Under the pieces are notes generated by a model. The model made no database searches, was not told where the DNA came from, and saw only the letters and a list, made by a program, of their open reading frames with translations. A program made the translations under genes and the position numbers. Positions 26,401-37,700 of a stretch of 64,000 bases of DNA are shown here, piece after piece (positions within the stretch are counted from its first letter, which is position 1; each line of letters opens with the position of its first letter). Origin of the DNA: Gonium pectorale. Taxonomy: Eukaryota > Chlorophyta > Chlorophyceae > Chlamydomonadales > Volvocaceae. Location of the stretch: positions 1,800,120-1,864,119 of the forward strand of contig LSYV01000009.1 in assembly GCA_001584585.1 (NCBI GenBank), in the 5' to 3' direction.

Positions 26401-29400
26401 GAGAGGAGCTGCGGGGGCAGAAGGGAAGGAGTAGCGCCGGGGCCGGGAAGGGATGACGTTTAAGCGGTGCTTTGGGGTATGGGGGGGGCGAGTACAGCTG
26501 GTGGGCGGAAGCACATTGTTGACGAGGGATGCGGCCGGCAGGCTGCGCCACTTGGGGCAGCAAATGGGGTCCAGGGGGAAGTCGTGGGCTGCAAGCAGCG
26601 CTGCACCCCTCAAGCTGTACACGCCACACGGGCCGCCATCCAGCTGACTCGCCACACGGGCCGCCATCCAGCTGACTCGCCACACGGGCCGCCATCCAGC
26701 TGACTCGCCACACGGGCCGCCATCCAGCTGACTCGCCACACGGGCCGCCATCCAGCTGACTCGCCACACGGGCCGCCATCCAGCTGACTCGCCACACGGG
26801 CCGCCATCCAGCTGACTCGCCACACGGGCCGCCATCCAGCTGACTCGCCACCGCACGCGCACCCCTCAAGCTGTCCAGCACCGCGGCGGCCCCACCCCCG
26901 TCCGCACCCCTCCCTCCTCCGCACCTGCTGCATGTTGGCCTGCGTGGCCTCCAGCACCACCGCCTGCATTTCGGGCTGGGGCCGGTACTGCTGCGCCGCC
27001 AAGCTGCCCAGCACGCCGGACAGCTGACGGGCCTGCGGGAGCGCCGACCAGCAAAGCGTGGAGGCGAGCTCCATCCGCGTAAGTCGCAGCAGGGTCAGGG
27101 CGGCGCCCTGGGCGGGGTGACTGATGCGGCGCGGCGCGCCAACAGCATCGATTCTACGACCCATGGCACTGTCTTCACAGGCCCTACCCCATATGCCACG
27201 CACTGTCCCCCGTTCACCCCATGAGGACGCCCCGCTCCGCCCCCCACCCCCAACTCACGTCAAGCTCCCGCAGCCGCGGCTGCAGCGCCTCCACGTAGTC
27301 CTGCATCCAGCCCAGCGGCGGCTGCAGCGACAGCCGCGTCAGGCCCTCCAGCAGCTGCCCCAGCTCGGGGCCGCTGAAGGCGCCGCGCCGCAGCGCCGCC
27401 GCCGTGGCGTCCAGCACACGGCCCGACATGTCCAGGTCCAGCAGCGCGGGCGCGCCGGCAGAGGTGAGGCGGCCGAGGGCGGCGATGGAGAGGGCGAGCT
27501 CCGAGGGCTCCAGGGAGGGCAGCACGCGCAGCGTGTGGACGAGCAGCGTCGCGCGCGTGGTGTCGTCCAGGCCCACCTGGAGGGGGGGTTTGGGAGGGAG
27601 GGCAGGTTGGGTGAGAGGAGGTACTGGGCTACTGGCAGCTGGTCGCCTTCAACCGTGAACCCGCAAACTCTGAGGGCGAGGGGACGACTTGGGAGCGGGG
27701 CATGGGGACGGACAGGTGACTGTGATACGTACGGCTCGCCACAGTCCGGGACTCGTGAGGGGCTCGAGTGCGCACTGCCGCGCCCTACAGGCGGGGCGGC
27801 AGCGCGCTGCGTCGCATGATCCGCGCATGATCCAAAGTCAGAAACGGAAACTGAATCCCTCTGAGCGCATGCCCCGAGTGCGACCGTCGTGCCCGCCCCG
27901 CCCCGCCCCGCCCCGCCCCAGGCACACGGCACTGCACGCCTCCATCGTAGCCCAGCCTGGGCCCACCTGCAGGCTGGCGAGCGCCAGCAGCAGCGCACAC
28001 AGCTCCCGCGAGCCGCAGCGCCGCAGCGCAGCCCGCATAGCCGCGTTATATGCCTCCACCCACTCCGCGGGCGGCCTGTGCGCAGGAAGTGGAGGAGGAG
28101 GGGTTTCGGCATGTACGGACCGCACCGGTAGTTGAGGACGGCGCGCTAAGTAGCGGGCAGTCCCCGGCGGCGGGGCGCACCGCCGGGCGAGTGCGGACCC
28201 GCGTTCAGACGGCCGGAGCCGGGGCCATCCTCCGCAACAGAAGAGCCAAAATTCGTCAAGCCGGCACGGCCGCCTGTATGCATGACTAAGTTGCGCTTGT
28301 CTCTTCGGGTTCTGGGCCCTACGGCTAACCAGCACTCTTAAGGGTGTTTTACCCTTTCCGCTATGGCGGGTCGGGAGCCAATCGGCTCGTGTGGCCTGCA
28401 ACCCCTCTCTGAGGGAGCCTGCAATCTGTATCTGTAATCTGTATCTGTATGACGCAGGCAGTACGGCAGGTAGTTGCTGTGGGCCGTAACGCTGCGAAGC
28501 ATGCTTGGCGGTCCGGGGAATCTCTCGCCAATTCGCCATGCTCGGGGCAGCCGCACCCGTGTCTGGCCCGGCCCAGCCGTGCAGCGTGACACGGGCTTCA
28601 CCCCCGCGGAGGTCCCATGACCAGGGCCCCGCCGCACCTGTACCGCAGCGCCGCCAGCCCCTGCGCCGCCTTCGCGAGCTGCAGCGGCGTGAACAGGCCG
28701 AGCTTGGGTCGGCTGTTTTCCAGGAGGACCTGCGGCAGCAGCGAAGGTCGGCGGGGAGTGCGAGGCCCTAGATGGTACCCCTTCACAATGCCCCTCCCAA
28801 CGCCAGCCCCACACCTCATTGACCATTACACGACATGGCACAGCCGCCATACAGCCGCCATTCAGCGCATCCCCATTCCCTCTTTCCCCGCATCAGTATG
28901 GGGCAGTCTACATCTCACCAGCCAGCCGACACGCGCAGGCCGCTGCAAGCCGTGAGAGGGATTTCTCTTCGTTGGTGCTTGCTTCCCGCATTCCCCGCGC
29001 CTGCCTGCCTGCCTGCGTCTGCAGCTCTGGGGCCGCCCACCCCACCCCACAGCACACCCCGCAACGCAACGCAGCGCCTTCTCGCCACGGTCACCTTCCC
29101 CGGGAACCCCCGCCCCTCCCTCAAAAATGACCCGCATCCCCCCGCGTCCCCCCCCCACCCCGCCGCCCCTTTGCAAACCTGTCGTGTGTGCACATAAAAC
29201 GCACATTGGACGGTCAGCGTGCACGACAAACCTGCTCCGCCTCAATCGCCCCTGCGGCCACTCGGGTCCCCGCTTGTGCCCAACCTCGTAACCCCGGGCC
29301 CTCGCTCCCGGCCCCCGGCTCACCAGCACCGCCTCCTCCAGCACGTCCGTGCCGATGGCTCCGTACGCCCACAGCGTCATCGCCAGCTCCCGCGGCCCGA

Positions 29401-31017
29401 ACCGCCGCACCTGGGCGCGCACCGCCCGGTAGAAGGCCAGCCGGAAGTCCGAGTCGGGGGGCACCCCCAGCAGCGCAGCAGCCACCAACACGTTGGGCAG
29501 CTCCTGCAGGCAGCGGCAGGGGAGGGGGACGGGAGGTCTGGGGATAGGCGAGGATGGTGCCAGTGGCGAGGCCCCGGGCGATGCGTCCGTATCTCCCGTC
29601 CTCCCCCCCACACACACCACCTTCGCCCGCTGGCCATGGCCTCCGCTACCCTTCCACCTTCCCCTTACGCCCCACCATCTGGATGCCCCCAGATCCAGGC
29701 TTCCCGCCATGCCGGCGTTCACCGGCGGCCCCAACCCTCCCTCAGCTCCCGTGTACCACCTGCGCCCGGCACTCGTAGAGGCGCAGCGACAGCGCGAGCA
29801 GCAGCTGTTCCGACACCGCCCGGTCAGAGAAGCGTAGCGCGCCCAGAGCGGACACCACACCCGCCAGGTCGCTGCCGCTCATGTCGCCCAGCCGGCTCGC
29901 CATGGCGGACAGCAGCGTGCGCAGCGTTGAGGCTGCGGGCGAGCGGGCCGCCGCGGCAGCGGTAGCAGCGCCGTCGGCACCGCCGCCGGTGGCAGCCCTC
30001 ACGCCACGCGACAGCGCCGCCTCGGCATCCGCCTCCTCGACCTGCGGCAGCGCCGGCGGCGCCACCGCCGCCACCGCCTCATCCAGCAGCGCCGCCGACT
30101 GGGCGGAGGCCCGAGTGGAGGCGCCGCTGTCGGGGCCGCTATGCCAGGACTCGGCCGAGCCGGCTAGTCCCAGCTCCCGCGCCTCGTGGCCCTCCCCGTC
30201 CTCTGCCGACCCGTCGTCGTCATCGTCATCGAGCAGCGACGACATGGTGAGCGGCTCCAAGCCGTCATCGATCATGCCCGGAGCGGCCTGCTCCTGCTGT
30301 TGCTGTTGCTGCGGTGAGCTGGACCCAGTGAGGTGCACCCTAGCGCTGCCGCTGCTGCCCACGGCCGTGTCGTCCATGCTGCTGCCGTAGCCGCCGCCAC
30401 CACTGCTGTCGCGGCCGGCAGCAGCTGCAGCGGATGAGGTGGCGCCCGACAAGGAGGGCGATGCAGGGGCGCCGCCCTCCTTCTGCTGCTGTTGCTGCTG
30501 CTGCTGCAGGCGGCCGCTCAACAGCGCGAGGTGCAGCAGCGCAATGCCGATGTGGGAGGTGTCGAAGAAGGGGGCCTGCTGGGCCACCAGGTCAGCTAGC
30601 TCCTGAGAGGTTGGGGGAGGGAAGAAAGGAGAGCGGCAGGTGTGTGCGCGCTCTGATGATGGGTGCCATGTGGCACGAGTGTGGTCAGCGCCGAGGTGCT
30701 AAGGAAGGCATGGAGAAGATATTGAGAAGCTCACCCAGGGCCGGCCTGTATCCCAAACGATTCCATATCTCATCAAGAAATGTGGTACGGCTTACATATG
30801 CAGGTGCATCTACCTGCAGGGTGGAGGTGGAGCGTATGAGGCGGGCGATGACGGGGGCGCTCAGCCGCGTGGGCCTGAGCGGCTCCAGCTGCGCTGCGGG
30901 TGACCGGCTGCTGGAGGCTGCCGTGAGAGTCGGCATCACGAGTTGGGAGGAGGACTGAGTTTGCATTCGCCAGCCGCGACGGTGGCATCTCCGGCCACGT
31001 ACCCCGGTCGCCATCAT
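23449..31017 (-). CDS. Octotricopeptide repeat (OPR) protein, probable chloroplast RNA-binding factor
   Basis: Thirteen exons in transcript order: 31017-30814, 30602-29760, 29503-29324, 28729-28638, 28075-27967, 27576-27259, 27107-26925, 26408-26172, 25486-25448, 25274-25122, 24918-24820, 24373-23954, 23706-23449; all phases agree, giving about 1044 residues. Repeats of the 38-residue OPR type are visible, for example LRYRPPAEWVEAYNAAM, IEPPPAWVAALLDASR, LRPNEAWTALCLRAALV, VRPPQEWLLKMLLATY and LTPTQEWLQ, with ELxxLLxALxxLG helices such as RELAMTLWAYGAIG. The repeats often run across exon junctions, which supports the model. OPR proteins bind specific organellar transcripts and stabilise them or activate translation; the target is not readable here. 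Exon 2 carries an acidic/poly-Gln linker. The N-terminus is Arg/Ser-rich (transit-like). The start is uncertain: an in-frame ATG also exists at 31164. Confidence 0.82.
26625..26848. repeat. Perfect minisatellite, 8 x 28 bp, in an OPR intron
   Basis: Eight identical 28-base units start at 26625, 26653, 26681, 26709, 26737, 26765, 26793 and 26821; each begins CACACGGGCCGCCATCCAGC. The array lies in intron 26409-26924 and is flanked by a 16-base direct repeat GCACCCCTCAAGCTGT at 26603-26618 and 26859-26874. 28 is not a multiple of three, but the units lack stops in several frames, producing long spurious open frames. Confidence 0.97.
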
Positions 31018-32251
31018 CGGGCACGGGGTCTGCGGAGCCCCGACCCGGTGCTTGCACACCGGCCCAGATGGTATTTGGCACCCATGTGTGCTATAGTGTG
31101 GAGCACATTCCTGGTGAATCTGCATCCGCCACCGGTGAGAAAGAAAGAGCGGTACAGGTGGCATTTCAGCCGACAAGTTAGCCACAAAGATCAAGAAGCG
31201 TTGCTCTTTAGTACGCCCCCAAGTACCTTTAAGGCGCTGCTAGACATCGGTCCTGTGGCTCCAGCGCGCGACCACAGAACAGTCGATGGAACTGCAGGGG
31301 CTGTCTGCCACTAATGATCTGCTCACACAGTAATAGCTGTACACTTGCTATATTGTAGTCAAATGGGGTCAGGCGACAACACGATAACTCATAAACTTGC
31401 GGTTGTGTCAGTGCTCTGGTCCCCGAGTCAAGCAGTTACGGATTGTCGCAATTACGCATACCATTGAATTTTGTTACTGGCTTACTGACCAACCGCCCGC
31501 GCCGTACGTGCGTGTTTTGCCACCCTGTGTTTGCCACCCACTGGCGCACCCACCTGCCCACTCGCGGTACAAACGTGCGCTTAGCATGTTCCAATAAACC
31601 TTGAACAACGAAGCCTCTGTTGCAGAGCCTGTCATGCCCCTTGCCCTACCTGCCAAGCATGCACGCGGGTGTCTCCAAGATATGCAGGTGGCCACGGGCA
31701 GGGGCAGGGACGAAATCGCCAAGTCGGCCAGTGATACTCATACGACCGTTTGGCCTGCGACTGAAGGCGCTTGTGCATCATGCATGCTCCCGCTACCGTT
31801 CCGCAACAGCAATGCCGACGTTGCAACAAGCAACTTGGGCGGTAGTCGGTATGACATTCAAAGTCAAGGCGGGCTGCTGAATGACAACATGAAGGTTGCG
31901 CTTGCTCCTGTATCCATGTGACCTGTACCTGTTGGGACCACGATGTGGGCGCCCCGCTGCCCTGGCCTTGCATCTGACAGCAGGGGGCTGTACAGCATAG
32001 GCAACATAACGGCCAAGTTGGACTTCCCGCCTACCTAGGTAGCGCAGGACACAGACTCACACTGCATATGGCCGCATCGGCTGCGCACAGCTGCCAGCCG
32101 GCCTGGCGCAGTGCCTGAAACGCCTCCACGTGGCCCGCTCAGCTGAAGACACCCGCGCACGCTCTGTGATCCCTACGGGGCGTTTTAATTGCACAGGGTG
32201 CGTCGATGTGGCCCCAACGTCGGCACTACTCTATATGGAAAGCGACCAGCT

Positions 32252-32300
32252 TTCAAGAAGGAGCGAGCCCACCTCTACGGACATGCACACCTGGAGGCGC
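32252..32300 (-). repeat. Dispersed repeat, partial copy
   Basis: The reverse complement carries the core GGTGTGCATGTCCGTAGAGG shared with copies near 54.2, 55.1 and 60.5 kb. Only about 45 bases are recognisable. Confidence 0.6.
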
Positions 32301-32581
32301 GACATACGCACATTTCTAGCAATGCGTGTAGGTACATGGCAAAGCGGGCCATGAGCACCTTCCCGCGGATCAAAGCGTGTCGCTGTCATCTTGTGTTGCA
32401 ACTGCGTTTCACATGTTTTATGGCATCGGCGACTCCGCCATCGGTCCATCGATGGCCAGCTGTTGCCATACCCCTGTACGAGCAGCCCGCCAACCCGGAG
32501 GGAAGCCTAGTGGCGATACGCGGATGCATTAGTTGGCAAGGCGTCGGAACAGCAAACTTGCCGAGTCAGTCGCCATTGTTG

Positions 32582-32830
32582 AGAAAAAAAGATAACCAGA
32601 AACGGGGAAGGCAGCCTCTGCGGACATACACACCCGAGGGTGTGATGTTTCCAGCAGGGCGCCGAGTACAGGGCATGGCGAGCGAGGTATACGAGCAGAC
32701 GGGCCCTCCCGGTGTGTCACCAGAATAGTTACCTGACTAGAAGTAGAGGGTGCGAGGGTCCGGCGAGCGGTCAACGAGGTGACCAGTCCACCGGCGGCCA
32801 GCGGTTACCATTCGCGGGGCGCACAGCCCG
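32582..32830 (-). repeat. Dispersed repeat, long copy
   Basis: Its reverse complement matches 60290-60530 over about 240 bases with scattered differences, including the core CCCTGCTGGAAACATCACAC, the CTCGGGTGTGTATGTC segment and a terminal T-rich run. No coding capacity is seen. The conserved length in opposite orientation 28 kb away indicates a short mobile element such as a MITE or SINE. Confidence 0.75.
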
Positions 32831-33284
32831 CACCCCCGAACCTTGAGGCAGCGGCTGCTGATATTTCCACAGGCCGACATGTGCTGAAGAGATGCCCACG
32901 TGTGCCCACCTTATGATGGGTCTTCGTGTGGTCTCACGACTCTGTCGGGCCTATACCACGTTGCAACAGTCGGCCCGTCGCAACCGTACAACACGTGGAC
33001 ATGGGACATGCACATTACCCGAGCGCCGATGGGCCGCTGGGAAGTGGAGAGCACGAGCGGCAGCAGCGAGTGTGATCGGCAGCGGTTCCCATGGAAGAGG
33101 CATGCTGGGAAGGGGTGGGGAGGGGCAGGCACAAGACAAAAGGCCCAGGAGGGCTCACCTTTTCCTACGCCCTCAGATTGTGTTGTCTGTCGGAGGGCCT
33201 GAACGTTGCCTTCATCCGCAGCAGCGACATCATTATACCGCTATCTGGGTATACCTAACGGGTGCAGACCGACCCGCGGGACGG

Positions 33285-33308
33285 CACACACACATACACA
33301 TACACACA
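33285..33308. repeat. CA-rich microsatellite
   Basis: A 24-base tract of CACACA and TACACA units. Confidence 0.85.
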
Positions 33309-34015
33309 GGCCAGCATCGAAATCTCGTGTCCTTGCCCTTGCCGACGCATACTACGACAGTTTGGATTACAGTGCGAGGTTCCAATACGTAATCTGTCCA
33401 GAGAACGTCGCATCGGAGCCAGCCCTGCGTGGACTGCCGTCGCTGCACCTGATAAGAGCCCTGCTGCCTGTCCCAGTGGCAGTTGACTCCGCCCTGAGCA
33501 TGCCTCATTCACCGGCCCAAGCATGGAACATCGACTGCCACTTGCGTACGGGGTAGGATGGCCGACCAGGCGCATGTCCGTCCGCCTGCTTTGGCAATGA
33601 TCAAGCCCCAGTTAGAACCAATTACTGGCAATTAAAATACTGCATGCATGTAACGTACTGAAGCCCGCGGTTCGCTGCCAAGCACGCAAGCGCACGTGAG
33701 TGCGTGCAAGCACAAAGTTGCCATTCCCGAAGTACACGCAGGTTGAAGGTGAAGGCGACATACGTACCGATGGCGACACCGTAGATGTACGGATCTACGG
33801 AGCAAGCGGCAAGGGGCCTGGAAGCTGTGCGAGAGCGCGCGCCAGTGGAAGGGTGCCCCAAAGCTCCACCCACTCGTTCGCAGGCCGCGAGCTGCGACCA
33901 TCCAACCGCACCACCACGCCACGCGCCAGAATTACTGTAAACCCAGCATGCCCGTTTGCATTTCTGACGCATGTCCCTAACCCATACTATTTCACACAAC
34001 AACAGCCTGCACCGC

Positions 34016-34489
34016 CTACATTGCGGACAAACCAAAAAGTAACGATACAGCACTGGCAGATCCTATGCCATGTCGCGCTTGCATCGCGTACGCGACCGCT
34101 AGCGCCACCCCCGCCGAGATCAGCGGCATCGACCCGTGCTGCAGCCGGATACAGCTCGTGGGGATCGCGGCCAGTAGAGCTACAGGCTTGGCCGCACGAC
34201 GCCAAGCGGTCATGATCAAGCTGTTCCCATGATCGCCAACTGCAAATCCGCGCATGGTCTTGTTAATTTTGACATGCATGAAGTTCAAACTCGTCACTTG
34301 GCGATCCCATGAGTTTTGCCTTGTGTGCATATTTGCCACCAGCAAGGCAAACGAAGGCAACAAACCGCAGGGCACATACCGGCGCACGGCCGCCCAAGCG
34401 ATGGCCATGCCCCGTCCCTTACGCTGTATCACGTATTCAAGGGCGTTCTCGCACGCGCCAGGGCTGCCCAAATGAAACTTAGTTGGCAT
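34016..34489 (-). CDS. Small membrane protein, possibly early-nodulin-93-like
   Basis: Two exons in transcript order, 34489-34380 and 34220-34016, joined at a GTATGT donor and an AACAG acceptor, give 104 residues. It has an ATG start, a basic N-terminal half and a hydrophobic C-terminal half (PVALLAAIPTSCIRL, ISAGVALAVAYAM). The length and the AIPT-xx-IR plus second hydrophobic helix recall ENOD93-family proteins (mitochondrial inner-membrane proteins in plants), but the similarity is weak and from memory. It follows the cyclase gene on the same strand after 214 bases with no TGTAA on the minus strand between them. Confidence 0.35.
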   Translation of the reverse strand: MPTKFHLGSPGACENALEYVIQRKGRGMAIAWAAVRRYVPCGLLPSFALLVANMHTRQNSWDRQVTSLNFMHVKINKTMRGFAVGDHGNSLIMTAWRRAAKPVALLAAIPTSCIRLQHGSMPLISAGVALAVAYAMQARHGIGSASAVSLLFGLSAM

Positions 34490-34703
34490 TATTGCAGCAC
34501 GCGGCGTGCTCCAAGCAAGCCCCGCAGCCTGCGGTACCGAGCTATGTAAAGTCCGGACATCTTCATAGGCAGCCGCAGGACATGTTTGCGTGCACCTGGC
34601 CGTTTGATATGCAGATGGCCACGTGCATTGTTCTAATTTTGTACACATCACAATCATAGAGGGGCAGTGCCGTGGCCGTGGGCCACGGATTAAGTTGCTG
34701 TGC

Positions 34704-37700
34704 CTAGCCCACACACTGCGCCGACGGCCGGTCCCCCACCAAGCACACAGCCGCCTCGTCGCCGGGTGCGAACAGGTAGGTGTTCATGGAGCCCTTGCCC
34801 TTCACATCGATAGAGCCGCGGTACTGCCAGTGAGCCTGCCGCTCCGGCGGTAGCGCCCGGTACGTGGTCTCGGAGGCCTATGGGGGCGGGGGGGGGGGCG
34901 AAACGGGGCAGCGGGAAGGCGGGAGAAGGCCGCGAAACTCAAGGAAATCCAGATCTTGAGGGATTGGACTTGTTTGACGGAACAAACCAGAGACCATGTA
35001 TGCCTATTATATTACTATGGTGTGAGCACGGAACGAGAGTGGGGCGCAAGCAGCTAGCGCTCAACGCGGCGCTGCCGCGGCTGCTTGTGCGGCGCCTGGA
35101 CACACGGCCGCGTGGAGCGAGGCCGAGGGCAACGGCGCGACGCAGCTCTCGCGTCCCGCACTTCAAGGCGCTGCTGGGCCCGCACAGGATCGCTGGCTGC
35201 CACGTGCGCACGCTGGCCGCCCCGCACGCTACCGCGATCGCACCTGTATCGTCCCCGGAAGGCCCGTGCTCTCCATGCGGCTGGCGGTGTTGACCGTGTC
35301 ACCTGGCGTGGAGGGACACGTAATGTAAAGTGTCGGCGCCAGGTAGCAAGGCCGAGGAACCAGGTATGGTGGTTACCATACTTGCTGGGAACAGCCGGGA
35401 TGCGGCAAGCAGGACACCTGACCATTTTGCTCTTGTACAGCCGTAGCATGTTGGCGGCGTTGGACTCACCAAAGAGGCAGTACCGAGCCCTGACGGCGCC
35501 CACGACGCCGCTCTGTGCTCCAGGACAGGGCGGAGGCATTCGGTCAGCATCGCAGCACCGATAATTTACCCCTTATCACCAGCATAAACATTCAACAGCA
35601 CCAACACTATCAACCACCTTCCCCAAGCAAGCAAGCGCGCACAAAACGACTCCCCTACAGGGAACGCGACGTCGCGGGTGGCCTGGCGGCCCCGGCAGGT
35701 CGCCGCCGACTCACCATGACGGTTCCGGTGTGCATGCCCACCCGGATGCGGACGCTGCCGTGGCCCGCCAGCGGCACCCTGACGGTAGCGGCGGCCGCCA
35801 GCATGCCTGTCGCAAAGTCCACCATGTGCGCCGCGTGGTCCGGGTCGTCTGACAGCAGGCCCGTGGCCGCCATGTAACAGTCTGGGCCGGGGCGGGCGCA
35901 GGCAGGGGCCGGGTACGGCTCAGAAAACGAATCGTATTGATATGTACATGCTCCAACCGCCAAGCTGCGTTGTCCAACACGGCGGCTGAGCCGTCACTGC
36001 CTTCGGTCCGCACTTTCCCGAAAGGTCGTCAGCGACTCGAGCGACAGGTGCGCGCCGCCAAGGGTAGCGGCGTCCGTGGATTCACCGCGAAGGCTGGCAG
36101 AACGGCCTATCACGGGCTATAACGGGCTTGTGAGTACCATTACCGTCACGGCGCACAGCGCCCTCAACCACAGACAGTGGCCAGACCCTCCCGCCAACGG
36201 ACACGGCAAGCCCAGGCAACATGCGACATGCAATGCGTGCGGGGCGCAGAACGGATCCGAATGGGCCGCCTTGCAGACCACGTATAAAGGGACATATGGC
36301 GACGGGCCCGTATGTCCCGCCGTACAGGGCCGAACGGGCATGAGACGCCTCATGAGTGTTGCCCCACCCACCACCCCCGGGCCACTCGCATGACGGCCCC
36401 AGAACCGAGAAGTCTGGGTGGACATGAGGGGAGGCGGCGTTCAGCTACTACTCTCGCAGGCGGGGGAAAGCTCAGCTCGCGGGAAGCACATTGCGGGAAG
36501 CGGGCGAGAGTGGCTGGAACCGGTCGGCGTTGGCAGCCTGGATGCCGGGGATCGGGTACACATGCGTGCGCCATTCGCACCTCCAATGGTCTCGACTTTG
36601 TACACCATGTGCCGCTCCAGCAGAGCGTCGTAGCGGCTGAAGAGCTCGTGGAGCATCGTCATGACCTGCATTTAGTAAGACGGGGTGCCAGGCAGGGATC
36701 GTTTCAGGTGGGGCCTCAGACGGGCGGGCCTGCCGGTAAGAATGAAGTGGATCAAAAGTCATGGCCACGTGACCTTAAGACGTAAACCACACCAACCCAT
36801 GTATCGGCTCGACTGGAGCGTGCAGCTCCCTCACGCCAGGTTCGGTCACGCCGGGAGTTTGCAGTCCAGGTGCGCACTGCGCCCGACACCCTGGCTTGCC
36901 TGCTGCGGCTCCATGGCCTGGCTCATGGGCGTGAACTGGACGATGTCCTGCCGCGGGCATGACGGAGGTGAAGCACGCAGGTTAGATGACGCAAGTAAGC
37001 AGCAAGGTAAGCTCAAGACCAGCTTCGCCAGCCATGGCTCTTCGCAGTAGCGGAACAGCGCTCCGCCGTCCTCTGCAGCAGCGTTTCGGCAGCCCCGTGC
37101 CACCAGATGTGAGCTACAGCTGAGACCCTCACATATTGTTTCCTTGTGAACACGGAAACCTGCACACGGAGTACTTTATTGCTTGGCCTTGCTTGGCCTC
37201 ACACAGCTCTACATTGTTGCAAGCCCGTTTTCAATGCCCCAGCAAGGGCGCCCTCACGGCGCTACATCACTCACCGCGAACAGGACTGTGACGTCGCTGT
37301 GCCACTGCTGGTACACCACCCCAACGGGCGTCTGCAGCGTCACCACGTCCGGCAGCTCTCGCGACGCGGAAGCCCCGCCCTCCCCACCGCCGTAGCCGTC
37401 CACCGACAGCCCAGCGTTGTTCTGCACCCCGGACGCCCCCGACGACAGGCCCAGTCCGCTGCGTCGTGCGTTCATCGCCTGCACCAGAATGCCCGCACTC
37501 GTGACTGAGGGGCTGCTGGCGCCGTTCCGCGCGCCTGTGCCGTAGGGGATGCCGGAAAGCTGGCTCGTCAGGCCGGTGGAGGGCTGCGGCGCCGCCTCGC
37601 ACGCGCCCGCACCCGCGCCGGCGCCGGCAGCGCCTATGCTCAGCCGCTGCATCTGCTGCTGCAGGCCCGCCTCCAGCGCGCCGCTGGGGTTGCGGCTGGT

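Larger units (their letters stand above)
31018..34015. other. Gene-poor intergenic region with dispersed repeats
   Basis: About 3 kb between the OPR 5' end and the small gene at 34016. No open frame here shows family motifs or a convincing splice pattern. It contains two copies of the dispersed repeat (32252-32300 and 32582-32830, both minus) and a CA-rich microsatellite (33285-33308). Confidence 0.5.

Noticed and set aside
26625..26848. Regular 28-bp repeats, CRISPR-like length
   Set aside because: The units abut with no spacers and lie in an intron of a eukaryotic gene; this is a minisatellite.
26110..26862. Long minus-strand open frame with repeated MAARVASQLDGGPCGES
   Set aside because: It is read-through of the minisatellite and intron; the real exon in this stretch is 26172-26408 only.
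30773..31194. Minus-strand frames upstream of the OPR gene as a separate gene
   Set aside because: The part ending at 30814 joins in phase to the next OPR exon; the rest is 5' region or transit-peptide sequence.
35054..35243. Continuation of the cyclase protein through VRTLAASDPVRAQQ
   Set aside because: The donor after GTIQ joins in phase to ASETTYRAL at 34877, matching cyclases; the segment is intronic.
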